This document shows positions 1 through 10,300 of a stretch of 64,000 bases of DNA, one piece after another. Source of the stretch: Mesorhizobium waimense (GTDB lineage: Bacteria > Pseudomonadota > Alphaproteobacteria > Rhizobiales > Rhizobiaceae). Made by a program: the position numbers and the translations under genes. The notes under the pieces were generated by a model. It did not search any database, was not told the DNA's origin, and saw nothing but the letters and a program-made list of their open reading frames with translations. Numbering within the stretch: position 1 is the stretch's first letter; each line of letters opens with the position of its first letter. Location of the stretch: positions 205,480-269,479 of the forward strand of contig NZ_QZWZ01000006.1 of assembly GCF_003601975.1 (NCBI RefSeq), written 5' to 3'.

Positions 1-978
1 CGGGATCGAGATCGAGACCGGCCATTCCGGGCTGAGCGATGGGTCGGCGGCGGCCTTGAGCTTGGCCTTGCCTTCCTCGGTGGCGTTTTCCCAGAGCTGC
101 GGCTCGACCAGCACAGTCTGCTGCGCCGGCTTCTTGCCGTTGAGGATCTGCAAGGCAAGTGTGACGCCGGCGCCGCCGATCGAGCCGGGGTTGGTGACGG
201 CCGCGCCAACCAGACCCTTGACCGAGCTCAGCTGGCCAACGAAGCCGGCATTGTCGGCGCCGACCACCGGCACCAGCGGCGCCTGCGATTCAACCAGCGC
301 ATCGACGATGACATTGTCGATTCCGGACGTCCAGATGCCGTTGAAGGGTGCGCCCGTGGCGAGGAAGGAGAGGATCTGCTGCTTGCCCTGGTCCTGTTGC
401 CAGCCGGTGAACACCTCCTGCGCCACCTTCACGTCGGGGAATTCGGCAAGCGCCTTCTTGAAGCCCTTGTCGCGGTCGCTGTCGGCGGAAGCGCCGGCGG
501 CACCGCGCATATAGACCACCTCGCCCTTGCCGCCCATCTGCTGGAACAGCCATTTGGCGCCGAGATAGGCGTATTGTTCCTGGTTGTTGGAGATGATGTA
601 GGCCGAAGGCTCGGTGACCGCCTGGTCAACGGCGACGACGACGATGCCGGCCTTGGTGGCCTCCTCCAGGCCAGCCTTGATGCCGGCCGGGTCGGCCGGG
701 TTGACGACGATGGCGTTGACCTTGGCGCTGATCAGGTTGCGGATGTCCTCCAGCTGACCGGCGGCGTCGGTGTTGCGGTGGGCGATGTTGAGCTTCGTCA
801 CCTCGCCGGAGGCGAGCGCCTGCGCCTTCATCGCGCAGATCATCTCCTCGCGCCAGCCATTGCCCTGCACGGTGTTGGAGATGCCGATCGTGTACTTGCC
901 CTCGGCGGAAGATACGCCCACCGAAGCCAGGAAGGCCGCGCCGGCAAGCAGCGGGACCATGGTCAGGTATTTTTTCAT
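1..978 (-). CDS. Sugar ABC transporter periplasmic binding protein (3' end outside window)
   Basis: The reading frame stays open from the ATG at 978 to the window edge (326 codons), so the C-terminus is missing. The start MKKYLTMVPLLAGAAFLASV is a secretion signal, followed by a mature part beginning near SAEGKYTIGISNT. Motifs such as NPADPAGIKAGLEEA, VVVAVDQAV and GVTLALQILNGK fit the periplasmic-binding-protein type 1 sugar family (ribose/xylose-like), which delivers a sugar to an ABC permease. It is the last gene seen of a leftward catabolic run, and its ATPase and permease would lie beyond position 1. The substrate cannot be told; the neighbours suggest a sugar alcohol or ketose. An AGGAG-like site lies just upstream of the start. 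Confidence 0.85.
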   Translation of the reverse strand, partial: MKKYLTMVPLLAGAAFLASVGVSSAEGKYTIGISNTVQGNGWREEMICAMKAQALASGEVTKLNIAHRNTDAAGQLEDIRNLISAKVNAIVVNPADPAGIKAGLEEATKAGIVVVAVDQAVTEPSAYIISNNQEQYAYLGAKWLFQQMGGKGEVVYMRGAAGASADSDRDKGFKKALAEFPDVKVAQEVFTGWQQDQGKQQILSFLATGAPFNGIWTSGIDNVIVDALVESQAPLVPVVGADNAGFVGQLSSVKGLVGAAVTNPGSIGGAGVTLALQILNGKKPAQQTVLVEPQLWENATEEGKAKLKAAADPSLSPEWPVSISIP

Positions 979-1033
979 TTCAGTACTCCTCCACATTGAT
1001 CTTTTATTTTCAGTCTCAAAACCGTCTGCGCCG

Positions 1034-1948
1034 TCACTTCACGAAGGGGCGCAGCACGTCGTGCGCGAGCAGGAATCCCCGCTTGATGTTGTCGTCGCTC
1101 CCCTCGAACCGCCGGTCCTCGTGCTCGATGATGACCGGTCCGTCGTAGCCTGCGCGGTAGAGGCCGGAGAAGACGATGTTCCAGTCGACATCGCCAAGCC
1201 CCGCCATGCGCGGCACCTGCCAGCCTATGCCGACTGAGAGGATTCCGCGCTCATACAACCCATCATGATCGATCATCAGATCCTTGGCATGGACATGCAG
1301 CATGTAGGGGCCGAATTCGCGAATGAAGCGGGCCTGGTCGATCATCTGCCAGACCAGGTGCGAGGGGTCGAAATTCATGCCGATATCGCCGCCAAAGGCT
1401 TCGAGGATGCGGCGCCAGATCTGCGGCGAATAGGCGATGTTGTGGCCGCCCGGCCATTCGTCAGAGCTGAAGATCATCGGGCAGTTCTCGAAGGCCAGCC
1501 CGACGCCGTTGTCGCGCGCATGGGCGATGATGGCGGGCCAGACCTTGAGCGCCTCTTCCCAGTTGACGTCGACCGGCTTGGAGGCATCGCCGCCGCAGAA
1601 GGTGTTGACCAGCGAGACGCCCATCTGCCCGGCCAGCACGATCACCTTCTTCAGATGATCGATGACCGCCTCGCGGTGCGCAGCATCGGCATGCAGCGGG
1701 TTGGGGTAGTAGCCGAGAGCCGAGATAGACAGTTTTTTTTCGGCGAGCGCTGCCGTGATCTCCTTTGCCTGCGAGGCCGAGGTTCCAGCGGCGTCGATAT
1801 GGCTGGTGCCGGCATAGCGCCGGCTGTCGCCCGAAGATTTCGGCCAGCAGGCGATCTCCAGCGCCTCGAAGCCGGCCGAGCTTGCCCAGTCGGCGACCTC
1901 GGCGAGTGGGGTATCCGGAAATGGCGCTGTGAGCAGTCCAAGCTTCAT
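1034..1948 (-). CDS. Sugar phosphate isomerase/epimerase (TIM-barrel, AP-endonuclease-2 family)
   Basis: A 304-residue protein starting MKLGLLTAPFPDTPLAEVADW. It has the TIM-barrel signature of the xylose-isomerase-like/IolE family: metal-ligand regions GLAFENCPM, MNFDPSHLVW, MLHVHAKDL and VIIEHEDRRF supply the acidic and histidine residues expected for a divalent metal site. Such enzymes interconvert ketoses or keto-inositols in the cytoplasm. It sits 38 bp downstream of the mannitol-dehydrogenase-family gene and 55 bp upstream of the binding-protein gene on the same strand, so it is probably in one operon for uptake and oxidation of a polyol. The exact substrate is not deducible. Confidence 0.85.
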   Translation of the reverse strand: MKLGLLTAPFPDTPLAEVADWASSAGFEALEIACWPKSSGDSRRYAGTSHIDAAGTSASQAKEITAALAEKKLSISALGYYPNPLHADAAHREAVIDHLKKVIVLAGQMGVSLVNTFCGGDASKPVDVNWEEALKVWPAIIAHARDNGVGLAFENCPMIFSSDEWPGGHNIAYSPQIWRRILEAFGGDIGMNFDPSHLVWQMIDQARFIREFGPYMLHVHAKDLMIDHDGLYERGILSVGIGWQVPRMAGLGDVDWNIVFSGLYRAGYDGPVIIEHEDRRFEGSDDNIKRGFLLAHDVLRPFVK

Positions 1949-1986
1949 GATGCCTCCCCTGGTCGTGAACTTAACGACCTATCGTA

Positions 1987-3525
1987 CTATGCAGATCGCG
2001 TCGGTCGCTTCAACCGCGCATCTATTGGCTCAGTGCAGGCATGTCTGACAAAGGCCAGCGGATTCTCTGAGAGCAGACCATCGAGGCCGGCGATGATATT
2101 TGCGCGGAACATAGTGTCGGCGGCCAGTGACGGATCGAAGATCGCGTCTATCGCAAGAATGGCGTCGGTGAGCCCCTTGGTGTCGGCGCCGATGCGGTCG
2201 GCGATGGCCGAGATCCTTCCGGCAAAGGGGTCGGACACCTGCCAGCACTTGCCGAAGTGCGGGGCGGCCTTGATCAGACAGGCCATCCAGCCGGCGACAG
2301 GCACCGACAGCAGCGTGATGCTCCCACCGTGCCGCAACCGGTCGCGGATCGGGTCGAGCAGACGCTGCACGATCTTCTGCGAGCCGTCGGTGGCGATCTG
2401 GTGGTTGCGGTGGCGGATCGCGGTGTTGGCGAGACGTGCGAGGCTTTGCTCGACATAGGCAGGCGCAGAAATGCCAGGCACTGCCTTGAGCGTTGGCAGG
2501 GTCTCTTCGGTCAGCATGCGGCGGACTAAGGTGGCGAGCAGCGGATCGGCGACAGCATCCGACGTGTGCTCAAAGCCGCAGAGCACGCCAAGATGGGCAA
2601 GCGTCGTCTGGGCGCCGTTCAGCACCCGCATCTTGAGATGCTCGAACGGCGTGACGTCGTCGACGAAACTGGCGCCGACAAGGTCCCAGCGCGGTACGCG
2701 GCCGGCGAATTTTCGCTCGATCACCCACTGCCGGAACGGTTCGCCGACCACGACGGCGGCGTCGCGGTAGCCGAAGCGCTGCTCGATGGTTTCGAAGTCG
2801 GCCTGTGTGGTCGCCGGCGCGATGCGGTCGACCATGGCCGAAGGGAAGGCGACATTGGCGGCGATCCACTCCGAAAGGCCGTTGCCGCGCCGGCTGGCCA
2901 TCGTCCGCACGACACTGCCGAGGATCACTCCGTTGCTTGGGATGTTGTCGCAGCTGAGCAGCGACACAGGCCGCCCATGCGAGGTCCTGCGCTGCTCCAG
3001 CACTCGCGCCAGGATGCCGGGCACGCTGCGCGGTGCATGCGGGTTGGCGAGATCGTGGACGATATCAGGGTGATCGAGATCGAGCGCGCCGGTCGACGGG
3101 ATATGGCAATAGCCTTTCTCGGTGACCGTCATGGTGACCAGTTCGATGTCGGCCGAGGCAAGCACCTCAAGCGCCGGCGCGGCGCTTTCCTGGCTGTCGA
3201 CAACGCGGATAATGCTGCCGATGACGCGCGCCTCGACATGATTGTCCTGCCGGATCAGGCGCGTGTACAGGCCGCCCTGCCGGCCTAGCGTTTCCGACAG
3301 GTTTGGCGGACGGATGTTGATGCCGACCACGCCCCAGCGGTCGAAATGGCTGGACAGAAGATCGTCGGTGTATTCGGCCTGGTGGCAGCGATGGAAGGCG
3401 CCAACGCCGATATGCGCCATGCCCGGCATGAGGGCAGCACGGTCATAGGACGGCCGCTGGACGGAGGTTGGAAGTCGGCTAAGCAGCTCCGGGCCGAGCA
3501 TTTCGGGTGCGGCAGCGGCGCTCAC
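1987..3525 (-). CDS. Mannitol dehydrogenase family protein (polyol/uronate NAD-dependent oxidoreductase)
   Basis: Long-chain polyol dehydrogenase of 512 residues. The Rossmann part contains MAHIGVGAFHRCHQAEYTDD and the C-terminal catalytic part contains FEHLKMRVLNGAQTTLAHLG, with the Lys-x10-His-type arrangement of mannitol dehydrogenases and fructuronate reductases. The open frame extends upstream to 3858, but that part only shadows the SDR gene. I chose the GTG at 3525 because it forms a GTGA overlap with the SDR stop codon and gives a normal family length. Expected to oxidise a sugar alcohol to a ketose, or to reduce a ketouronate, with NAD(H). It is translationally coupled to the SDR gene. 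Confidence 0.85.
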   Translation of the reverse strand: MSAAAAPEMLGPELLSRLPTSVQRPSYDRAALMPGMAHIGVGAFHRCHQAEYTDDLLSSHFDRWGVVGINIRPPNLSETLGRQGGLYTRLIRQDNHVEARVIGSIIRVVDSQESAAPALEVLASADIELVTMTVTEKGYCHIPSTGALDLDHPDIVHDLANPHAPRSVPGILARVLEQRRTSHGRPVSLLSCDNIPSNGVILGSVVRTMASRRGNGLSEWIAANVAFPSAMVDRIAPATTQADFETIEQRFGYRDAAVVVGEPFRQWVIERKFAGRVPRWDLVGASFVDDVTPFEHLKMRVLNGAQTTLAHLGVLCGFEHTSDAVADPLLATLVRRMLTEETLPTLKAVPGISAPAYVEQSLARLANTAIRHRNHQIATDGSQKIVQRLLDPIRDRLRHGGSITLLSVPVAGWMACLIKAAPHFGKCWQVSDPFAGRISAIADRIGADTKGLTDAILAIDAIFDPSLAADTMFRANIIAGLDGLLSENPLAFVRHACTEPIDARLKRPTRSA

Positions 3526-4304
3526 CGGTTCGCCCCGATCACCGACTGTTCCTGGTCGATCACCGCGCCGGTCATCGGCCCGGCCGCGTCGGAAAGCAGG
3601 AAGACGGCGAGGTTGGCGATATCGTTCGGCGTCAGCAGCCGGCCGAAAGGCTGCGCGGCGTTGGCGGCGTCGAGCCAGCCCGGGCCATGGCCGAGTGTCT
3701 CGGCCTGCATGATGCGTTCGGCCGGCGTATCGGTCCAGCCGACATTGATGCCGTTGACGCGGATGCGGTCGAAGCGGTGGGCGTTGGCCGCATTTTTGGT
3801 CAGCGTCGCCAGCGCGCCCTTGGTGGCCGAATAGACGGCAAGCTCGGGCGAGCCGCAATGGGCGTTGATCGACAGGATGTTGACGATGGCGCCGCCCTGG
3901 CCGCGCATCCTCATGTCGGCGATAGCCGCCTGCATGAGGAAGAAGGGCGCGCGGGCGTTGACGGCAAACAACGCTTCCCAGTCGTCGAGGCCGGCATCAA
4001 CGAAAGAGGCGCGGTCGGTCAGGCCGGCGGCGTTGACGAGCCCGTCGACGCGTTCGAAGCGGGAAAGGCATGCCGCGACCAGCTGGGCCGGCGCCTCGGG
4101 GTCCGCAAGATCGGCGGCGACGAATTCCGTCGGCGTGCCCATTTCGGAGAGCGATGTCGCTGCAACCTTGCCGCGCGCCGGGTCGCGGCCGGTGATCAGC
4201 AGGCCTTCGGCGCCGGAGCGCGCAAGCGTCTCTGATATCGCCAGGCCGATGCCTTGCGTGGCGCCGGTGATCAGCACCACCTTGCCGTCGAGTTGAACCT
4301 CCAT
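3522..4304 (-). CDS. SDR family NAD(P)-dependent oxidoreductase
   Basis: A classical short-chain dehydrogenase of 260 residues. It has the TGATQGIG cofactor motif near residues 14-21, the NAA motif (VNAAG), the catalytic Ser in NILSINAH, and YSATK (Tyr-x3-Lys) in the active site. The C-terminus has LTPNDIANLAVFLLSDAAGPMTGAVIDQ, typical of FabG-like sugar dehydrogenases. It overlaps the next gene by 4 bp (GTGA) and lies 71 bp downstream of the RpiR-type regulator gene. It probably oxidises a sugar or polyol in the same pathway; specificity is unknown. Confidence 0.88.
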   Translation of the reverse strand: MEVQLDGKVVLITGATQGIGLAISETLARSGAEGLLITGRDPARGKVAATSLSEMGTPTEFVAADLADPEAPAQLVAACLSRFERVDGLVNAAGLTDRASFVDAGLDDWEALFAVNARAPFFLMQAAIADMRMRGQGGAIVNILSINAHCGSPELAVYSATKGALATLTKNAANAHRFDRIRVNGINVGWTDTPAERIMQAETLGHGPGWLDAANAAQPFGRLLTPNDIANLAVFLLSDAAGPMTGAVIDQEQSVIGANR

Positions 4305-4375
4305 TCCTCCTCCCGGAACAAGGCTTCTATTTTTTCAAATATGGAACTATTGTTCCTTTCAGTCAATCGTTCCGG

Positions 4376-5269
4376 TCATTCTGTCCGGCAGGCGACGACG
4401 CCGTGGACCAAAGCCATGCCGACGGCCAGTGAGGCGGCCAGCGAGCGGAAGCCGGCGAAGTCGGATTCGACGACTTCCAGCCAGGTGTCCGACAGCTTGA
4501 CCAGCGGCGAGAAAGTGCTGTCGGTGATGGTGACGATGCGCGCCTTGCGCTCATGCGCGACGGCGACGAGATCCGGCGTGATCGAATTGTAGGGGCTGAA
4601 ACTCACCGCCAGCACCGCGTCGCGCTTGCCTATGCAGCCGACCTGATCGAGCGCAGTGGAACCGACATTGTCGACCAGCACATTGCGTATGCCCTGCTGC
4701 GACAGCGTCAGCGAAAGGTAGGTGGTGACCGGAAAGGCGCGTTTGCTGCCTATGACATAGATCAGGTCGGCGGCGGCGAGCAGCGCGACCATCTCTTCGA
4801 AGCTCTCGATGTCGAAGCTATTGTCGATGCGGCCGAGCGAGGCCCGCGACGCCCCGACCATGCCGTTGAGAAAATGCAGATTGGCGTTGGGCTCGGCCGC
4901 CGTCCGCTCCGGGCCGCGCCCTTCCGGCCATGAGCCTTTCACGTGCTCCTTGAACAGGCCCTGGAAATCGGAAAAGCCGGCATAGCCGAAGATCTGCGCG
5001 AAGCGCACCAGCGTCGAAGGCTGCACGCCGGCCTGCTCTGCCACCTGCGCGATGGTGCCCAGCGCCACATCGCTCGGATGCTGCCACAGGAAAATGGCGA
5101 CCTGGCGCAGGCGCTTGGGGAAATGCACAGTGCCGGAGGAGAGCACCGCGCGCAGCTCCTCGTAGGTCTGCGGTTTGGTGTAGCCGAGCGCGGCAAGCGA
5201 GCGTCCGCGTTTCCGGGTCGCGGCCTCGTCGATGCTGGACCGTTCCGATGACTTTTGCGCTCCGCTCAT
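4376..5269 (-). CDS. MurR/RpiR family transcriptional regulator
   Basis: A 297-residue regulator. The N-terminal HTH_6 domain (about residues 30-115) includes PKRLRQVAIFLWQHPSDVAL, TIAQVAEQAGVQPSTLVRFA and FGYAGFSDFQGLFKEHV. The C-terminal SIS domain (about 135-275) includes ADLIYVIGSKRAFPVTTYLS and DAVLAVSFSPYNS, the sugar-phosphate-binding fold. It heads the leftward catabolic genes and diverges from the Gfo/Idh/MocA gene at 5396, so it likely controls both directions from the 126-bp intergenic region in response to a phosphorylated sugar. This role is inferred from position. Confidence 0.88.
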   Translation of the reverse strand: MSGAQKSSERSSIDEAATRKRGRSLAALGYTKPQTYEELRAVLSSGTVHFPKRLRQVAIFLWQHPSDVALGTIAQVAEQAGVQPSTLVRFAQIFGYAGFSDFQGLFKEHVKGSWPEGRGPERTAAEPNANLHFLNGMVGASRASLGRIDNSFDIESFEEMVALLAAADLIYVIGSKRAFPVTTYLSLTLSQQGIRNVLVDNVGSTALDQVGCIGKRDAVLAVSFSPYNSITPDLVAVAHERKARIVTITDSTFSPLVKLSDTWLEVVESDFAGFRSLAASLAVGMALVHGVVACRTE

Positions 5270-5377
5270 GGATTCACGCTAGCGCGGCACGATCGTTTTA
5301 CAAAATGGAAATTGGAAATCATATTCGAAAATGCTAGCGGCTTCTCAAGCTGTGATGCCATCGAAATTGGTCTGTCC

Positions 5378-5385
5378 AGGAGGAG
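5378..5385 (+). promoter_or_regulatory. Strong ribosome binding site of the Gfo/Idh/MocA gene
   Basis: AGGAGGAG, 10 nt before the ATG at 5396. It decides between this start and the upstream in-frame start at 5255. Confidence 0.7.
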
Positions 5386-5395
5386 TTTGAAAGTC

Positions 5396-6580
5396 ATGGT
5401 CTATGCAACCTCGGACGGATCGACGCGCAAACGCCTGACGGTCGGCATGGTCGGGGGCGGCCGCAATGCCTTCATCGGCGCGGTACACCGGCTGGCCATG
5501 CGGCTCGACGACCAGATCTCGCTGGTTGCGGGCGCGCTGTCCTCGGATCCCGAAAACGCCGCAGCCTCGGCCGCCGAGATCGGCATCGCGCCGGAGCGCA
5601 GCTATGCCGATTATCATGCGATGGCAAAGGCGGAAGCGGCGCGGCCCGACGGCATCGAGGCCGTGGTCATCGTCACGCCAAACCATCTGCATGCGCCGAT
5701 CGCCACCGCCTTCCTCGAAGCCGGCATCGACGTCATCTGCGACAAACCGCTGTCGACGACATTGTCCGATGCCGAAGGGCTGGTTGAGCTGGCGCGGGCG
5801 AAAAACCGCCGGTTCATGGTCACCCTCAACAACACCGGCTACGCCATGGTCCGCCAGGCGCGCGAAATGGTGGCGGCGGGGGAGCTTGGCCGCATCGTTT
5901 CCGTGCATGGCGCCTATATCCAGGACTGGCTGACCCAGCCCATCGACGCGCAGGGCCAGAAGCAGGCGGAATGGCGCACCGATCCGGCACGCGCAGGACA
6001 GTCGGCGGTGCTGGCCGACATCGGCGTCCACGCCTTCAACCTGGCGAGTTTTATCTCCGGCTGCGAGGCGGAAGCGGTTTCGGCCGATCTGTTCACCGCC
6101 GTGCCGGGGCGGCGTCTCGACGACAACGCGCATGTGCTGATGCGCTGGACGGGCGGGGTGCGCGGCACGATCCTGGCCAGCCAGACCTCGCCAGGCCACT
6201 ACAACGACCTTTCGGTACGCATTTACGGCGACAAGGCCGGGCTCGAATGGTCGGGCACGCGGCCGGAGGAACTGTGCTTCTCGCGCTATGGCGAGGAAAC
6301 GCGCATGCTGGTGCGCGGCGGCCATGGCTCGACCGACGAAAGCCGCCGTGTGTCGCGCATGCCGGCAGCCCACCCGGAGGGCTATATCGAAGCCTTCGCC
6401 AACTTTTATCGCGATGCAGCCGACATCATCCGCGCCCATCGCTCCGGCGCGGCGGTCGATCCGGCCCGAGCGGCGCAAGTGCCCGATGTCGTAGACGGCG
6501 CGCGCGGCGTGAAGTTCGTCGCGGCGGCCGTTGAATCGAACGCCGGCGGCGGGGCGTGGACGCCAGCGCGGTTTGCGTAA
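5396..6580 (+). CDS. Gfo/Idh/MocA family NAD(P)-dependent oxidoreductase
   Basis: A 394-residue oxidoreductase. The N-terminal Rossmann fold begins TVGMVGGGRNAFIGAVHRLA, and the family motif CDKPLS (equivalent to EKP) follows at about residue 120, then the GFO_IDH_MocA alpha/beta domain with DIGVHAFNLASFISG. The ATG at 5396 was chosen because a strong AGGAGGAG lies at 5378-5385; the open frame runs further upstream to 5255 but without family similarity. It diverges from the RpiR-type regulator and most likely belongs to the same sugar or polyol pathway, oxidising or reducing a cyclic sugar or inositol. Confidence 0.88.
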   Translation: MVYATSDGSTRKRLTVGMVGGGRNAFIGAVHRLAMRLDDQISLVAGALSSDPENAAASAAEIGIAPERSYADYHAMAKAEAARPDGIEAVVIVTPNHLHAPIATAFLEAGIDVICDKPLSTTLSDAEGLVELARAKNRRFMVTLNNTGYAMVRQAREMVAAGELGRIVSVHGAYIQDWLTQPIDAQGQKQAEWRTDPARAGQSAVLADIGVHAFNLASFISGCEAEAVSADLFTAVPGRRLDDNAHVLMRWTGGVRGTILASQTSPGHYNDLSVRIYGDKAGLEWSGTRPEELCFSRYGEETRMLVRGGHGSTDESRRVSRMPAAHPEGYIEAFANFYRDAADIIRAHRSGAAVDPARAAQVPDVVDGARGVKFVAAAVESNAGGGAWTPARFA

Positions 6581-6753
6581 ATCGAGAGCACCTATCCCTT
6601 GATTGCCGTGCTTTGAACGCCTCGAGCTGCACGGTTCTACGGCCTGATACGATGATCCTTTTTGCATCGCGCATACCGGGTCTTGCCGACCTCGCGGAGC
6701 GCCATAATTCCATTCTGGGGTTGGGGTGAATCACCTGCTGGTAGGAGGCGGCC

Positions 6754-7188
6754 GTGAAACACCAAACACTTGACCAACTGCAAAGCGTTGCCGACGTTCA
6801 GGCCGAAGCAACACTTCTGATTGCCACTCGGGGCCAGCGCCTCGAGCGCTGGGCGCAACTTCTGGAGCAAAATCCCGACCGGTGCCTTGGGGCGCTTGCG
6901 GGCACCGAATACATAAGCGCGGAGGTCCGTGACAGAATGCGTTCCGCGGGCTCACCCATCACCGTGGCTTTCGAGGATCCGATCTTTCGCGCGCAAGGCC
7001 TGAAGGAGGATACTTACGGTGAAGCCAAGCGCTTCTTCGAACTGACCGATTGGCAGTTGCACGAAATCGTCTGCCATTGCCATGTCGGCGCGACGATGCC
7101 GGCACGATGGGCCGCGACGCGCGTCCGCGCGGCAGTGTCCGGGAAGTTCGGTTTCTTCGCCTGGCTGCGGGGAGTATTCATGCTTTGA
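6754..7188 (+). CDS. Hypothetical protein, 144 aa
   Basis: GTG start at 6754 preceded by GGAGG. The protein (start MKHQTLDQLQSVADVQAEAT, end FGFFAWLRGVFML) has no domain I recognise. It is soluble, with a His/Cys stretch HEIVCHCHVGATMPARWAA that could hint at metal or haem binding, but this is weak. It stands alone between two unrelated gene groups and is followed by a 13-bp-stem hairpin shared with the convergent RND operon. Codon usage is like the neighbours. Confidence 0.6.
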   Translation: MKHQTLDQLQSVADVQAEATLLIATRGQRLERWAQLLEQNPDRCLGALAGTEYISAEVRDRMRSAGSPITVAFEDPIFRAQGLKEDTYGEAKRFFELTDWQLHEIVCHCHVGATMPARWAATRVRAAVSGKFGFFAWLRGVFML

Positions 7189-7224
7189 CGAAACAGGTTC
7201 TTGCGCAGCGGCAAGGGTTTATAT

Positions 7225-7259
7225 CCGTGAGGCGGTGGATACAGTTCACCGCCTCACGG
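7225..7259. terminator. Hairpin between convergent genes, likely bidirectional terminator
   Basis: Perfect 13-bp inverted repeat CCGTGAGGCGGTG (7225-7237) and its complement (7247-7259) around a 9-nt loop. It lies between the end of the 6754 gene and the end of the RND operon. There is no clear T-tract, so termination is inferred. Confidence 0.6.
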
Positions 7260-7302
7260 GGCAGATAAGCGAAGCGCAATCGTCAAGGAATATCCGGCAC
7301 CA

Positions 7303-10300
7303 TCAAGTCCGCGTCGGGGTGAATCCCAGCTGTTCGTGCAATGCAGCGGGCGCTGCCCGGCGTGCCGCCGACAGACGCAGGCGATCGAGGCAGAGATAGA
7401 CGACCGGCGTCGTGTAGAGCGTCAGCATCTGGGCGACGATCAGGCCGCCGACGATGGCGATGCCGAGCGGCTGCCTGATCTCCGCCCCCGTACCGATTTC
7501 GAGCGCCAACGGCAGCGCGCCGAGGAGGGCGGCGAAGGTCGTCATCATGATCGGCCGGAAACGCGTGAGGCATGCCCTGTAGATGGCTTCGCGCGGTGCG
7601 GCACCCTCCTTGCGCTCGGTCTGCAGCGCAACGTCGATCATCATGATCGCGTTCTTCTTGACGATGCCGATGAGCAGGATGATGCCGATCAGCGACATGA
7701 CGCTGAAATCCATCCCGGTGAGTTCCAGGGCAAACAGCGCGCCAAGTCCGGCCGAAGGCAGCGTCGACAGGATCGTGATCGGGTGGATGTAGCTCTCGTA
7801 GAGCATGCCGAGCACGATATAGATGGTGGCTAAAGCGGCGGCGACAAGCAGCAGCTCGTTGGTCAGCGCCGAACGGAAGGCCAGCGCCGTTCCGGCAAGC
7901 GCGCCGTGGATCGACTCCGGCATTTTGAGCGTCGCCATCGCCCGATCGATCGCCGCGGTGGCATCGCCGAGCGAAGCGCCTTCGGCCAGGTTGAACGAAA
8001 TCGTCGTGGTGACGAAATGGCCCTGGTGGCTGATCGACAGCGGCATGGTGGCGGGTGCGTAGTGGCTGAATGCCGACAGCGGCACCATGTGCTCTTGCGC
8101 CGTGCTGACCGCCGCACCGCTCGAGGCGCTGGAATGGCCGATGGCGGCGATGGCGTTGATGGCTTGGTTGCGGACGGATGCGCTGGCGGCAAGTGATGCG
8201 GCGGAAGGCGGCGTATTGGCGGCTGCCGTCACCGTGCCGGCCAGCGCGTTGGTACGCTGGGTGCCGCTGGCGGCAGCACCCGAGGTGCTGACATAGATGC
8301 GCGACAGCGCCGACGGATCCTGCAAATAGCGCGGCGCCAGCTCCATGACGACTTCGTACTGGTTGAGCGGATTGAAGATCGTCGAAACCTGGCGCTGTCC
8401 GAACGCGTCGTAGAGCGTGTTGTCGATGGCCGAGGTGCTGACGCCGAGCCGGGCAGCACTTTCGCGGTCGATGGAGAGGTTGGTCTCTAGGCCTGCCTCG
8501 TCGCGGTCGGAATTGACGTCGGCGAGCTCCGGCGCCTGCTTCAGCGCGTCGAGCAGTTTTGGCGCCCATGCGTCGAGTTCGGCGATCGAGTCCGCCTGCA
8601 GCGAATACTGGTAGGTGGCGAGGCTCTGGCGCGCGCCGACCCTTATCTCCTGCCGTGGAAACAGGAATAGCTGGGCTCCCGGCACTTTTTGGAGTGCTGC
8701 GCGCAGATGTGTCACCACCGCCTGCAGCGACGCCCGCTCGGCTTGCGGCTTCAGGGTGACGTAGACGAAGCCGGAATTGGTCTGCCGGCCGCCGATGAAG
8801 CCCACCACATTGGCCACCGCCGGATCGCTCTGGACGATCGACTGCAGCTCGGTCAGCTTCTGCCGCATCAGCTGGAACGAGATGCTCTGGTCGGCGCGGA
8901 TGCCGCCGACCAGTTCGCCGGTGTCCTCCTGCGGGAAGAAGCCCTTGGGCACCACGACGTAGAGATAGACGTTGAGGGCGATCGCGCAGAAGAGAATGAC
9001 CAGAACAATCGCGGCATTGTCGAGCGCCCAAGCCAGCGAGCGTCCGTAGCCGCGGCGCAGCCGTTCGAACGCGCTCTCGCCAAGCCGGGCGAGCAGCGAC
9101 CGGCGCTTCGCTGGCAGGCGCAGGAAATGCGCGCACATCATCGGCGTGGTGGTGAGCGAGAGAACGAGCGATATGAGGATCGCCAGCGACAGCGTCACGG
9201 CGAATTCCTGGAACAGGCGGCCGAGGATGCCGCCCATCAACAGGATCGGCAGGAAGACGGCGATCAGCGACACGCTCATCGACAGCACCGTGAAGCTGAC
9301 CTCGCTTGCGCCGAGAAGTGCGGCCTGCCGCCGTGGCATGCCGTCTTCGATATGCCGCATGATGTTTTCGAGAACGACGATCGCGTCGTCGACGACGAAG
9401 CCGGTGGCGATGGTCAGGGCCATCAGCGACAGATTGTCGAGCGTGTAGCCCAGCAAGTACATTGCGCCGAAGGTGCCCAGCAGCGAGAACGGCACCGCGA
9501 CGGTCGGGATGAGTGCCGCGCGCCAGTCGCGCAGGAAGCAGAACACGACAAGCACGACGAGCACAATCGCCAGCGCCAGGGTCATCCCGGTGTCGGACAG
9601 CGAAGCGCGGATGGTCGTGCTGCTGTCGCTGCTCACGGAGAGGTGCGCATCGGCCGGAATGGACGCTTCGAGCTGCGGAATGACGGCGCGCACCCTGTCG
9701 ACGGTGTCGATGATGTTGGCGTTCGGTTCGCGGTAGAGCACGAGAAGCACGGCGGGCACGCCATTGGCGAGACCGAGATTGCGGACATCCTCCACCGAAT
9801 CCTCGACATCGGCGAGATCGCGCAGCCGCACGGCGGCGCCGTTGCGCCAGGCGATCACCAGGTCGCGATAGTCGACGGCGTGGCTCGCCTGGTCGTTGGT
9901 GTAGAGCTGGTAGCGTTGCGCGCCGTCCTCGATGTCGCCCTTCGGGCTGTGGGCATTGGCCGAAGCGATGGCGGCGCGCACGTCCTCCAGCCCGATGCCG
10001 TAGTTGAACAGCGCGCCCGGGTTGAGCTCGATGCGCACGGCCGGCAGCGAACTGCCGCCGAGATCGACATTGCCGACACCTTCGACCTGCGAGAGTTTTT
10101 GCTGCAGCACCGTGGCGGCGGTGTCGTAGAGTTGGCCGGGCGTCAGCGTCCGCGAGGTGAGCGCCAGGATCATGATCGGCGCATCGGCCGGATTGTATTT
10201 GGGATAACGCGGATTGCTGTGCAGATCCGACGGCAGGTCGGCGCGCGCCGCGTTGATGGCGGCCTGGACGTCGCGGGCGGCGCCGTCGATGTCGCGGTCG

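Noticed and set aside
3526..3858. Upstream extension of the mannitol-dehydrogenase frame
   Set aside because: It overlaps the SDR gene; Arg-rich and not homologous. The GTGA-coupled start at 3525 explains the gene.
5345..6667. Minus-strand 440-codon open frame
   Set aside because: It is antisense to the Gfo/Idh/MocA gene, is Arg/His-rich and has no domain; a shadow of high-GC coding.
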